A stretch of DNA of 64,000 bases from Bidens hawaiensis (Eukaryota > Streptophyta > Magnoliopsida > Asterales > Asteraceae), in contig JAIQDT010003796.1 in assembly GCA_021521415.1 (NCBI GenBank), forward strand, positions 1-64,000. Direction: 5' to 3'. A model generated the notes under the pieces. It saw only the letters and a list, made by a program, of their open reading frames with translations. It was not told the DNA's origin and did not search any database. The position numbers and the translations under genes are program-made. Shown one piece after another: positions 12,849-24,538 of the stretch; position 1 is the stretch's first letter, and each line of letters starts with the position of its first letter.

Positions 12849-14466
12849 CTTAAAAAACTGAGTATGGGGCTATTCACCGAAAATGATCGTATTTTCAGTT
12901 CAAGAGACCTGCATCGAATATTTTATGACCCCACGAAAGAATCGGATCGATTTGATGTCCCTAAAGCTTTCCCGTGGCCCGTTCGAAATTTTGCTACTAC
13001 GGCCAAAGGGGTATGTTCACCGTCAGCCCGAAAAATACTGAGTTTGTGGCTATTCACCGAAAATGACCATATTTTCAGTCCTGGAGATCTGCATCAAATA
13101 TTTTATGACCCTACGAATGAATTGGATCGATTTGATTTCCATAGAACATTCCCGTGGCCCTTTCGAAATTTTGCTACTACGGCCAAATAGGTATGTTCAC
13201 CGTCAGCTCTAAAAAACTGTGTATGAGGCTATTCACCCAAAATGACCATATTTTCAGTCCTGGAGACCTGCATCGCATATTTTATGACCCTACGAAAGAA
13301 TCAGATCGATTTGATGTCCCTAGAGCTTTCCCGTGGCTCGTTCGAAATTTTCCTACTACGGCGAAAGGGGTAAGTTTAACGTCAGACCCAAAAAACTAAG
13401 TATGGGGCTATTCACCGAAAATGACCATATTTTCAGTCCTGGAGACTTGCATCGAATATTTTTTAACCCTACGAAAGAATCGGATCGATTTGATGTCCCT
13501 AGAGCTTTCCCGTGGCCCGTTCGAAATTTTGCTACTACGGCCAAAGGGTTATGTTCACCGTCAGCTTGAAAAAATTGAGTATGGGGCAATTCACCGAAAA
13601 TGATCGTATTTTCAGTTCAAGAGACCTGCATCGAATATTTTATGAACCCACGAAAGAATCAGATCGATTTGATATACCTAGAGCATTCCCGTGGCCCGTT
13701 CGAAATTTTACAATTACGGCCAGAGGGGTATGTTCACCGTCAACCCGAAAAATACTGAGTTTGTGGCTTTTCACCGAAATTGACCATATTTTCAGTCCTG
13801 TAGACCAACATCAAATATTTTATGACCCTACAAATGAATTGGATCGATTTGATGTCCATAGAGCTTTCCTGTGGCCCGTTCGAAATTTTGCTACTACGGC
13901 CAAAAAGGTATGTTCACCGTCAGCTCTAAAAAACTGTGTATGATGCTATTCACCAAAAATGACTATATTTTCAGTCCTGGAGACCTGTATCGAATATTTA
14001 ATGACCCTACGAAAGAATCGGATCGATTTGAGGTCAATACAGCTTTCCCGTGGCCCGTTCGAAATCTTGCTACTACGACCAAATGGGTATGTTCACCATC
14101 AGCCTGAAAAAACTGAGTATGGGGCTATTCACCGAAAATGACCATATTTCCAGTCCTGGAGACCTGCATCGAATATTTATTAACCCTACGATATAATCAG
14201 ATCGATTTGATGTACCTAGAGCTTTCCCGTGGCCCGTTCGAAATTTTGCTACTGCGGCCAAAGGGGTATGTTCACCGTCAGACTTAAAAAACTGAGTATG
14301 GGGCTACTCAACGAAAATGATCGTATTTTCAGTTCAAGAGACCTGCATCGAATATTTTATGACCCCACGAAAGAATCAGATCGATTTGATGTACCTAGAG
14401 CTTTCACGTGGCCCGTTCGAAATTTTGCAATTACGGCTAGAGGGGTATGTTCACCGTCAACCCGAA

Positions 14467-16064
14467 AAATACTGAGTTTGTGGTTATTCACCGAAAATGA
14501 CCATATTTTCAGTCATGTAGACCAACATCAAATATTTTATGACCCTACAAATGAATTGGATCGATTTGATGTCCATAGAGCTTTCCTGTGGCCCGTTCGA
14601 AATTTTGCTACTACGGCCAAAAAGGTATGTTCACCGTCAGCTCTAAAATACTGTGTATGATGCTATTCACCAAAAATGACTATATTTTCAGTCCTGGAGA
14701 CCTGTATCGAATATTTAATGACCCTACGAAAGAATCGGATCGATTTGATGTCAATACAGCTTTCCCGTGGCCCGTTCTAAATTTTGCTACTACGGCCAAA
14801 TGGGTATGTTCACCATCAGCCCGAAAAAACTGAGTATGGGGCTATTCACCGAAAATGACCATATTTCCAGTCCTGGAGACCTGCATCGAATATTTATTAA
14901 CCCTACGATATAATCAGATCGATTTGATGTCCCTAGAGCTTTCCCGTGGCCCGTTCGAAATTTTGCTACTACGGCCAAAGGGGTATGTTCACCGTCAGCC
15001 TTAAAAAACTGAGTATGGGGCTACTCAACGAAAATGATCGTATTTTCAGTTCAAGAGACCTGCATCGAATATTTTATGACCCCACGAAAGAATCAGATCG
15101 ATTTGATGTACCTAGAGCTTTCCCGTGGCCCGTTCGAAATTTTGCAATTACGGCCAGAGGGGTATGTTCACCGTCAACCCGAAAAATACTGAGTTTGTTG
15201 CTATTCACTGAAAATGACCATATTTTCAGTCCTGTAGACCAACATCAAATATTTTATGACCCTACAAATGAATTGGATCGATTTGATGTCCATAGAGCTT
15301 TCCTGTGGCCCGTTCGAAATTTTGCTACTACGGGCAAAGACGTACGTTCACCGTCAGCTCTAAAAAACTGTGTATGATGCTATTCACCATAAATGACTAT
15401 ATTTTCAGTCCTGGAGACCTGTATCGAATATTTAATAACCCTACGAAAGAATCGGATCGATTTGATGTCAATACAGCTTTCCCGTGGCCCGTTCGAAATT
15501 TTGCTACTACGGCCAAATGGGTATGTTCACCATCAGCCCGAAAAAACTGAGTATTGGGCTATTCACCGAAAATGACTATATTTCCAGTCCTGGAGACCTG
15601 CATCGAATATTTATTAACCCTAAGATATAATCAGATCGATTTGATGTCCCTAGAGCTTTCCCGTGGCCCGTTAGAAATTTTGCTACAACGGCCAAAGGCG
15701 TCAGCCTTAAAAAACTGAGTATGGGGCTACTCAACGAAAATGATCGTATTTTCAGTTCAAGAGACCTGCATCGAATATTTTATGACCCCACGAAAGAATC
15801 GGATCGATTTGATGTCCCTAGAGATTTCCCGTGGCCCGTTCGAAATTTTGCTACTACGGCCAAAGGGGTATGTTCACCGTCAGCCCGAAAAATACTGAGT
15901 TTGTGGCTATTCACCGAAAATGACCATATTTTCAGTCCTGAAGATCTGCATCAAATATTTTATGAACCGACGAATGAATTGGATCGATTTGATGTCCATA
16001 GAATTTTCCCGTGGCCCTTTCGAAATTTTGCTACTACGGCCAAATAGGTATGTTCACAATCAGC
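14467..16064 (+). repeat. higher-order block A, second copy
   Basis: Partner of the block at 11250-12848. Part of block A also resembles 13512-13943, which matches 11051-11443 at an offset near 2.5 kb (14 monomers). Smaller duplications exist elsewhere in the array: 8952 with 9846 (5 monomers), 8417 with 10384 (11 monomers), 7254 with 7612 (2 monomers). Confidence 0.8.
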
Positions 16065-17290
16065 TCTAAAAAACTGTGTATGAGGCTATTCACCCAAAAT
16101 GACCATATTTTCAGTCCTAGAGACCTGCATCGCATATTTTTTGACCCTACAAAAGAATCAGATCGATTTGATGTCCCTAGAGCTTTCCCGTGGCTCGTTC
16201 GAAATTTTCCTACTACGGCGAAAGGGGTAAGTTTAACGTCAACCCCAAAAAACTAAGTATGGGGCTATTCACCGAAAATGACCATATTTTCAGTCCTGGA
16301 GACTTGCATCGAATATTTTATAACCCTACGAAAGAATCGGATCGATTTGATGTCCCTAGAGCTTTCCCGTGGCCCGTTCGAAATTTGCTACTACGGCCAA
16401 CGGGTTATGTTCACCGTCAGCCTGAAAAAATTGAGTATGTGGCTTTTCACCGAAAATGATCGTATTTTCAGTTCAAGAGACCTGCATCGAATATTTTATG
16501 ATCCCACGAAAGAATCAGATCGATTTAATGTACCTAGAGCTTTCCCGTGGCCTGTTCGAAATTTTGCTATTACGGCCAGAGGGGTGTGTTCACCGTCATC
16601 CCCAAAAAAACTGAGTATGGGGCTATTCACCGAAAATGACCATATTTTCAGTCCTGGAGACCTGTATCGAATATTTTATGACCCTACGAAAGAATAGGAT
16701 CGATTTGATGTCCCTACAGCTTTCCCGTGGCCCGTTCGAAATTTTGCTACTACGGCTAAAGGGGTATGTTCAACGTCAGCCCGAAAAAACTGAGTATGTG
16801 GCTATTCACCGAAAATGAACATATTTTTAGTCCTGGAGACCTGTATCGAATATTTTATAACCCAACAAAAGAATCGGATCCATTTGATGTCCCTACAGCT
16901 TTCTCGTGGCCCGTTCGAAATTTTGCTACTACGGCCAAAGGGGTATGTTCAGCGTCAGCCCTAAAAAATTGTGTATGGGGCTATTCACCCAAAATGACCT
17001 TATTTTCGGTCCTGAAAACCTGCATCGAATATTTTATAACCCTACGAAAGAATCGGATCGATTCGATGTCCCTAAAGCTTTCCCGTGGCCCGTTCGAAAT
17101 TTTGCTACTACGACCAAAGGGGTATGTTCACCGTCAGCCATAAAAAACTGAGTATGGGGCTATTCACCGAAAATGACCGTATTTTCAGTTCAAGAGACCT
17201 ACATCGAATATTTTATGATCCCACGAAAGAATCGGATCGACCCCACGAATATTTTATGACCTACATCGAATATTTTATGACCCCACGAAA

Positions 17291-18480
17291 ATGACCCATA
17301 CTCACTTTTTTCTCCGGCTCAGCGAACATACCCCTTTGGCAATACTGGCAAAATTTCGAACGGGCAACGAGGTGGCGTTAGGTCTTAATTATAGACCAAA
17401 TTTTTGATCCGATTCAGTGGTTCGACCCATACTCAGTTTTTTCTCCGGCTCAGTGAATATAACCTTTTGGCAATTACGGCAAAATTTCAACGGGCCGTGA
17501 GGTGTCGTCAGGTCATAAATATTGATCTCATTCTTTCATAGGGTCATAAAATATTGAATGGAGGTCACCAAGACCGAATTTATGATCCGATTCAGTGGTT
17601 CGATCCATACTCAGTTTTTTCTCCGGCTCAGTGAACATACCTCTTTGGCAATACTGGCCAAATTTCGAACAGGCCGTGAGGTGGCGTCAGGGCATAGTTA
17701 TTGATCCGATTCATTTGTAGGGTCATAAAATATAGTATGGAGGTCACCAAGACTGAATTTCTGATCCAATTTAGTGGTTCGACCCATACTCAGTTTATTC
17801 TCCGGCTCAGTGAACATACCATTTTGGCAATTACGGCAAAATTTCGAACGTGCCGTGAGGTGGCTTCAGGGCATAATTATTGATCCGATTCTTTCGTAGG
17901 ATTATAAAGTAATGAAAGTACGTCACCAAGACCGAATTTCTGATCCGATTCAGTGGTTCGACCCATACTCAGTTTTTTTCCGGCTCAGAGACCATACCCC
18001 TTTGGCAATACTGGCAAAATTTCGAACGGGCCATGAGGTGGCGTCAGGTCATAACTATTGATCTAACTCTTTTATAGGGTCATAAAATAATGAATGGAGG
18101 TCACCAAGACCGAATTTCTGATCTGATTCAATGGTTCGACCCATACTCAGTTTTTTCTCTGGCTCAGTGAACATACCCGTTAGGCTATACTGGAAAAATT
18201 TCGAACGGGCCGCGAGGTGGCGTCAGCGCATATTTATTGATCTGATTTTTTCGTAGGGTCATAAAATACTGAATGAATGTCAACAAGACTGAAATTCTGA
18301 TCCAATTCAGTGGTTCGACCCATACTCTGTTTTTTCTCCGGCTCAGTGAATATACACTTTTGGCAATTACGGAAAAATTTCGAACGGGCCGTGAGGTGGC
18401 GTCAGGTCATAATCAATCTAGGGACATCAATTCGATCCGATTCTTTATGACCAAGAAATGATCGTATTGATGTCCCCAAG
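17291..18480 (-). repeat. inverted, diverged part of the satellite array, about 6.5 monomers
   Basis: From about 17295 the same sequence family continues in reverse orientation: CATACTCAGTTTTTTC, then GAACATACCCCTTTGGC, then AAATTTCGAACGGGCC are reverse complements of the main monomer. The period is about 178 bp (restarts near 17293, 17425, 17605, 17784, 17960, 18137 and 18317). These copies form a distinct subfamily, with CTCCGGCTCAG in place of the usual segment and GGTTCGACCCATACT at the junction. Confidence 0.9.
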
Positions 18481-18766
18481 CCCTTAATATCTTCAAAATG
18501 AAAGCTGCTTCAGAGATAATCAATCGAAGACAAGCCATTCATAATGCAAGAAAGAGACAATATCAATAGAATAGGCTTTGTTTTGTAATGTCTTCGGACA
18601 ACTTTCTGATTATGTAATTTGCTTATGTTATTTGAATATGTAATTTTGATTTTTTGATTTGATGTGTTTGCTAAGTGTAAGTAACCATAGAAATGTTTTG
18701 GGTCAGCTGAGGTGTTCCAATCTAGGTGTAGATTGTTGAGTAAATCAATTGACCTAAGGGGGAGAT
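18481..18766 (+). mobile_element. 3' internal end of a copia-type element with polypurine tract
   Basis: This short non-coding stretch lies directly before an LTR start. It ends in the purine tract AAGGGGGAGAT (about 18756-18766), the usual form for copia 3' ends. No pol coding is left. A 26-bp segment at 18730-18755 (starting AGATTGTTGAGT) is repeated imperfectly at 18763-18788, so the PPT/LTR junction has a partial duplicate 33 bp upstream. Confidence 0.7.
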
Positions 18767-19841
18767 TGTTGAGTCAATGATTTGACCAGAATGAAGTATA
18801 TGGAAGATTGGAATCTTCTCAACCTCCTCAGAATTCGCTAAGTATGGATCCGGGTACACCTTAGACATCCGAGCAAGGTTTTACTTAGCCGGGTATGATA
18901 TTTTTTCTATCGGCCAAGGTTTACTTCAAGAAGTCTTCTTTAGTGGATATCCGAGCAGGGTTTGCAAATTAGTGCGTTGCCGGGCAAGGTACACTAGTTT
19001 ATGTAAATCCGGGCAAGGTTCACTTTATCAAGCAAGTTTGTTCTTCAGAGCCAAGTATATTACTCTTCCGAGTAAGGTTTGGTTAACCAAGTCCAAGAAG
19101 CCAAGTGATTGGAAGACCGAGGAAGGTATTCATTAATAAATATGGTCCAAGTAGGCTTGATGAAAATGGAATATCTCTAAGTAACATCGGGCAAGGTTCA
19201 ACTCAAGCAATGTATTATTCTCCTGAGTACACTTTGCTAATAAGTTATTTTAGCAAAAAGTTGAAATGGATCATTAAAGAACAAGGTTGCTCGTAAGGGT
19301 TTGTCGGGCAAAGTCAGGCAAAGTCAAGAAGACTGAAGTCTACCCGGACTCTTCAAGCAAAGTCTACCCGAAAACTGATCCCGGGCATACTTCTATGTTA
19401 CCAAGTCCTGAAGGATGGCAGAGTACACAGCGTACTCGGAAAATGAAGATTTATGAAAAGCCTACCCGGAAGACTTGTTTTACACTTAGTTTATTTTGAA
19501 TATGTAATTTAAATATGTACGTTGTATTTAGGGTTTCTAGAATGAATGACAGCTGTCCTAGGTTGGCAGACCTATAAATAGAATGTTTAGGGCAAGCCGC
19601 CAAAAGAAGAGACACATACACACAAGACACGATATTCACGGATAAGGATAGACAGACACATGTATTGAGAGAGAATATCGTGTGACAGCTGTCCTAGGAT
19701 TCCTAAAACCCTAAATCGATTATCCACTTTGTATGATGAAAATTATATAGATGGAAATCTTTTGAGTGAATCCTATGTGTGCTTTCTACCTTTGATTATT
19801 CATTGCAACCACCCTGTTTGTTATTGATTCCGCCTTTAACA
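18767..19841 (+). mobile_element. copia-type 3' LTR
   Basis: Begins TGTTGAGTCAATG right after a purine tract and contains a TATA box (TATAAATA, 19573-19580), a cleavage-region-like AT stretch and a pyrimidine-rich end. The 3' limit is set by the last plausible CA (CCTTTAACA, 19841) and may be off by a few bases. It matches the inverted LTR at 5312-6093 over its first ~800 bp. No target duplication can be assigned because the two LTRs are not the two ends of one normal element. Confidence 0.75.
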
Positions 19842-20660
19842 AACATTAATCTTTCTAAATATAGCAACCCGTCATTAACTCTCTTGTCAGCACATTAATC
19901 TGTGTGAGTTATGACATAATTAAGTAAGATCCAGCTGAAATCGAGGGGCCTGACAGTATGGTTGGGTATGGGTATAGGGTATTGTCACAGCCTAACCTAA
20001 GACGAAAATGCCGGGACATGAGCTTTGGTTCACAACTTACAAGGTCTATCATTCAATTTAAATGTGACGATATCTAATTAATTTAATTTAAATTCAAGTA
20101 CAATAATTCAAGGAAATTACAAAACTAAATGAAATAATCTATTGGAGTTATAATCTTAAAGGTCATCTATGCGTGATCATGAAAAGAAACACCAAATCAA
20201 TCCAATTAAACAGAAACCCTATAATGTCGAATCGAAATCGACCCGGGCAAGGAGTCATCATCGGCCTTCATCATGAGGGTGATGATGAAGTTGAAGCAAT
20301 TAGGATTTTGGGTGGTGTGTATAAACAAGATAGAAACTGAGTAATAAAAGTAATTGAAACTCACATCAATTAAAGGGAATTGATTGCAATAGAACAACGG
20401 GAAGGGTAAGCGTAGTTAACCGGATTCAAGAATTAATTACAATTGAAGGCTTTCATTTTTGTTTATAATTGCAGTTAATGGCGCCGGAGAGTGCTTTAAT
20501 GTGGCCTGAAGTTGAAGTGTAATGTTCGCAGACGACGATGCATATTAAATTTTACGACGTCTCGCCGAAATTTGTTAAATTACAATATTAGACATCCTAT
20601 ATCTTTTATATGTAATATAGATAATATGCACTGAACCCCATGGGACCACCCCACCCGTAT
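19842..20660. other. AT-rich intergenic DNA, nothing recognised
   Basis: No reading frame, RNA gene or repeat end could be supported on either strand. Confidence 0.5.
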
Positions 20661-20864
20661 TAATTGTCAAAAGTTGTTCCTATCACTATCACATCACATC
20701 CACCGTCCATTCCAAACCCTCCATCTTCGGCTGTATCGTCATATAAATATATTTTTCTCTTGTTCACCAAAACCAGATCCAGATCCAAAATCCATCAAAC
20801 AACAATCATCGATCATCACCCTCCGATTCCAATTCAATCCAATAACAAAGCGTTGTTGTTGAAG

Positions 20865-22463
20865 ATGACCACTCAATCCAAATCCTAACGAGGCTGAAGA
20901 TCCGGCCACTGTGAGCCATGTTATTACTCAATTAAATTACATATATACTCAACTCAACAATCATCGGTACGTTGCTACTCATATATATACACATATATCT
21001 TGTTCTTTGATTCAAGATTTTTTTAACTTTTATTTATTTTAGATAGATTTTTGTTGATGTATTATATATGCACAGGATGCTGCTGCTGCTGAGAAAGAAT
21101 TTGAAGCAGCAACTGGTAGCTTAGCTAGGAGACATAATAAAAAATTATTAAGATTATTATTACTAGGTTATATTGCGCACAAGCTAGGAGCTCACAGCCG
21201 GTACATTTTTTTTTGTTTTGTTTTTGTGTCTGTTATTTACTATAGTTATTATTATTATTCTTCTTCTTATGAATTTATGACATTAATATGAATATTGGTT
21301 GCAGGACACTTGTTTATTAGTTCAATGGCTTCATGGTGCTATAGGCCTTTGCAGCCTGCTTACATGGGAAATTCGAATGAAGATGATCATTATCGGAGCA
21401 CAGAAGCGTAATTATTCACAAGTTACACTCTATTAGGGGGTGTTTGGCCTAGCTTATATTTTTGTGTTTATGCTTATATCTTTTTGAAGCTTATAGCTTA
21501 TTTTATATTATTTGATAAGCTCTTTTTAAGTGTTTGGATTAGCTTATATTCTATAAGTTGATTATACATCTTAATAAGTTGTTAAATCCATCATTTTTAA
21601 TTTGTTATAGTAATAAGTTACTTCAATATTATTAATCCATCACCATTTGAAGGCAAATGAGTAATTTACCCCTTTAAACAAATAAGATTCTTCAAATAAG
21701 CTAAAAAACAATTTTCAAATAAGCTTCTTCAAATTAGCTTATATAAGCTTATAAGCCTAAGCTAAAAAAGCTAAACCAAACACCAAATTAAGCTTATTTT
21801 ATAAAAAAAAGCTAAAAAAACTATAAGCTTTGCTAAAAAAGCTAGACCAAACAGCCTAAAGACATCATTTTTATTTATATCCGTAGTGTTATTAGTTATG
21901 TGTTTGATTATAAACTCTATAATAGGTTAACTTATCTTCACCAAGGCCTAACTGGTCCACCACGATACAAAATCAAGTAACATATTACTTGACAAGTCAT
22001 AGAAGGTTTCAGATTTATGGTTGGCCAAGCTTGTCGGTGCGGATACGAGCTATCTTACTACTCGTGTGATGTTCGGGCTATGCTGTGTGACTTAAATTTT
22101 TAGTAACAATACCGCTTTATTTGTAGGCACTTGCATTTGGGTAACTGGGTCAGGACGAGAGGAGCGAGCCCCGAAAAGGCTTTGGATCCTAAAATGGTTG
22201 AGAAGCCCAGGCCACGCCCACGGTGGTTGCATTACGCTTCAAATTTGGAAAACCAGCCCATGATAGGGCACATGCTTGAGGCCCAAGACCGATCTCCAAA
22301 CAAACGTATATTCAGTTTTATAAATAAATTAATAATAAACGCGAGCGATTAACTTTTGTTTATAAAAACGGTTTCGTGTTTTAGGGAAGGTCGAAGAGGA
22401 GTGGTGGACTCGCCTCATGGCTAAATAGCTAAAAGAGTTTGATAGACACGAAACGGGTTTAAG
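20865..22463 (+). pseudogene. decayed gene-like sequence of unknown identity, left of the Tat insertion
   Basis: Several exon-like pieces can be read on the plus strand. One is a segment at 21077-21202 (starting DAAAAEKEFEAATGS) ending at a GT. Another at about 21305-21410 follows a TTGCAG. A third is a segment at 22131-22310 (NWVRTRGASPEK, then RWLHYASNLENQPM). The last, near 22390-22463, reads VEEEWWTRLMA before a stop. Frames do not join cleanly. The last piece appears to resume across the retrotransposon at 34661 (GLPEMLKRHLEENGG) in another frame. I do not recognise the family. It may be an old host gene, or unrelated fragments that happen to be open. Confidence 0.3.
21435..21857. mobile_element. 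foldback MITE-like element
   Basis: The ends are inverted repeats: GGTGTTTGGCCTAGCTT at the left, and the reverse complement of the right end reads GGCTGTTTGGTCTAGCTT. The interior is AT-rich and self-complementary (AAGCTTAT motifs throughout). The length is about 420 bp. Target duplication is not clear, so the superfamily is not assigned. Confidence 0.65.
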
Positions 22464-22468
22464 GCTGG
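22464..22468. repeat. target-site duplication GCTGG, left
   Basis: Immediately precedes the TG of the left LTR and matches 34656-34660. Five bases is the normal duplication for gypsy elements. Confidence 0.9.
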
Positions 22469-23393
22469 TGAAGAAACACTAAGTGACCCCGGGCAGATTA
22501 TAGGTAATCTGGGGGCTAAGTAATGTTTCCCACGAAGGTTAGGTCCAGCAGAGTAAGTTGTACTTCAGGGAACCTGCAAAACAGACACCGTAAGCTCGTC
22601 ACTGAGAAGGGGGGGTTCCTCCTTGTGACCACCCTCCGGCGTGAGAATCAGTCTATATTGCTCTTTGAATATAAAAGTATATGAATACTATTAGAGCAGT
22701 TATCAAGTAAGTTATACGAGATAGTAGATGATGAAATGATAATACCATTTGCTGTCTTTTATAGCCGAAGGTGGGTATCCAAGGGGTTTAGCCGGCCCAA
22801 CACGCTACCAACTGTAACCTATGCACGTGCCTTGCCTGTGAGTGGTGGACAGGTAGCGTCTGACATAGAGCAGGCGTGCCGTGCACTCTTCGTCTTCTAC
22901 CAACTGCAGGCTAGGCACGTGCTCTGGCAGGAGTTGGTGAGCAGGCGGCGGCTATTGGTCACAGTGCAGTGGCGTGCTGTCTGCCACGCTGCTGTCAGTG
23001 AGCTGTCGCATTCTTGGTCAGATCTTTTGTCTTTACCTCGCCAGGTATCACGCAAAAGATCCTCCATCATACGGACTGGCCCATTTTGGCGGGAGTTTTC
23101 CCCCTCCCGCCTTTGCTCATTCTTTCAGGTGACACTGAATATTAGTGTTAAGCCTTATGCGTGTAGCTATGCTGTGCGGGTAGCCTTCCCTGATGGCTTG
23201 TATCCGCAACTGCGGGAACAGGCGGGTTACTTTACCATTGGGAGGCTTTTCCCTGCGTATGCAGCTTGCATACTGCGCGTAGGCTTCTCTGAGCATGGTG
23301 GGTCCTGCGGGAGTAGATGGTCTTTGCGCAGACATCCCTGTTCAAGGTGAGTCATGCGGGACCAACTGAGCCCTGCTGGGACCTACCTCTTCA
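22469..23393 (-). repeat. 3' LTR of the Tat element (left)
   Basis: Begins TGAAGAAACACTAAG and ends ACCTCTTCA in window orientation. It has the same length as the right LTR and no mismatch seen. TATA box on minus at 22756-22763 (reverse complement of CTTTTATA). Confidence 0.95.
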
Positions 23394-23402
23394 AGTCCCC
23401 CC
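23394..23402 (-). other. polypurine tract
   Basis: The minus strand reads GGGGGGACT directly before the LTR start TGAAGAGG. This fixes the element polarity. Confidence 0.8.
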
Positions 23403-23769
23403 AGTCCAATGTTCTTCTCATGAATGTCTAATAAAGTGAGGTGAACTTTTGGACTTTAAGCAAAGGGTTTTGAAAAGGGGTTTTTGTAAGGTTTTCCATG
23501 GGGGTTCTTCCCGCGGAAGTCCTTGTCACTTGCAGAAATTCCCGAGTTTCCTGCTTGGTCTTTGGGTATGATGCGGGTAGGTCTGTAACCTCCTCGCAAG
23601 TCAGGAGCACTGAGTCTTAGTTGTGCGGATTCTCCCTGTGGTTCTGGTAGGTTTTGAACATAGTGATCAATTATGTTTAAACCACCAATTCCATCTTGGA
23701 GCCTCAAACAACGTAGTACTCGATGTTCCCGCTATGCGGGGATGTTATTTCCGCTTCCGCAAGCATTGC

Positions 23770-24070
23770 CCAGAAGATCCTTCTTGGTTTCAATTCTCAG
23801 CGGGTGCTAGGTATGTGAAGGGTTTTGCCTTTACACTGTACCCGCACCCGTCTTACGGTTACTTTACTTCCAAGGTATTCCTGGCGTCCATTCCCTGCGG
23901 GTGCTAGGTATGTGAAGGGTTTTGCCTTTACACTGTACCCGCACCCGTCTTATGGTTGGTTGCCAAATATTTTGGCTTCAATTCCCTGCGGGTGTTAGGT
24001 ATGTGAAGGGTTTTGCCTTTACACTGTACCCACACCCGGCTTATGGTTACTTGTTTGCCAAGGTAAGGGG
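23770..24070 (+). repeat. three tandem copies of a ~97-101-bp unit
   Basis: Units begin near 23801, 23898 and 23999, each with GGGTGYTAGGTATGTGAAGG and ending in a CACCC-rich stretch. The repeat lies between the 3' LTR and the antisense gene promoter, where it could carry regulatory sites. That role is inferred. Confidence 0.85.
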
Positions 24071-24413
24071 TATTTTCCCGCTTATTTTTTGAACCTTAAG
24101 TCTTCAAATTTTTAAATTTTGAAATTTGAAGGGTTGGTGGATGGATAACAACCCAATACCTCAAACGTCGTGCGACGGTTTCTTCTGACTGTGTCAGGAC
24201 GTGCCAGAAGTTATGGCGACATGACATTATGTGGTCATTCCAGTTGCTTTTTCAGGCGCGTGGGCACGGGATTTCGGGCGCGTGGCCGCGAAATCTCTGG
24301 CACACGTCCTTTTGACAGCTGTTGCCAGTTTGTTTTTGCCACGCGTCATAGTGTCATTGCACCTTTGCTTTCTCTTTCTTCCGTATTAAATGCATCGCAT
24401 TAATTGCGATTAC

Positions 24414-24421
24414 TATATAAA
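24414..24421 (+). promoter_or_regulatory. TATA box of the antisense gene
   Basis: TATATAAA lies 118 bp before the ATG at 24539, after a GC-richer stretch. The distance suits a plant promoter with a short leader of about 80-90 bases. It is separate from the LTR promoter and faces the other way. Confidence 0.6.
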
Positions 24422-24538
24422 GGGGGAGAAGGTTATTTGCAATTCACACTTTCCACTTTCATCTCTTCTTCTCAAGTAATTTCCGGCGAATTTCTTTTTC
24501 AGTAAAGCATTATTCCGAAATCTCTTCTTTCTTCCACC

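Larger units (their letters stand above)
6094..17290 (+). repeat. satellite array, ~179-bp monomer, about 62 copies
   Basis: Head-to-tail monomers recur every 178-180 bp. Constant blocks in each are CATATTTTCAGTCC, GATCGATTTGATGTCC, CCGTGGCCCGTTCGAAATTT, GCTACTACGGCC and ACTGAGTATG. Monomers differ by a few per cent to roughly 15 per cent by eye. Some are shortened (for example those near 12478 and 15694, which share the same internal deletion). Stop codons are rare in all frames, so short open frames of 60-143 codons run across units, but they carry no recognisable protein signal. No homology to a known family is claimed. Confidence 0.95.

Noticed and set aside
6094..17290. CRISPR-like array
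   Set aside because: The whole 179-bp unit repeats without unique spacers and the host is a plant.
6158..17294. Many open frames of 60-143 codons across the satellite with similar proteins
   Set aside because: They are the same repeat read in different frames, shifting with the 179-bp period (not a multiple of three). Start codons are arbitrary and no domain is visible. Rare stops follow from monomer composition.
5312..19841. Whole block as one giant DNA transposon with terminal inverted repeats
   Set aside because: The arms are LTRs (TGTTGAG start, a polypurine tract before the right one, a TATA box inside), so inverted LTR copies explain them better than transposon TIRs.
22736..23350. 204-codon open frame in the LTR (and its twin at 33998-34612)
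   Set aside because: It lies within the LTR, runs against the element transcript, starts arbitrarily and has no family resemblance. It is identical in both LTRs only because the LTRs are.
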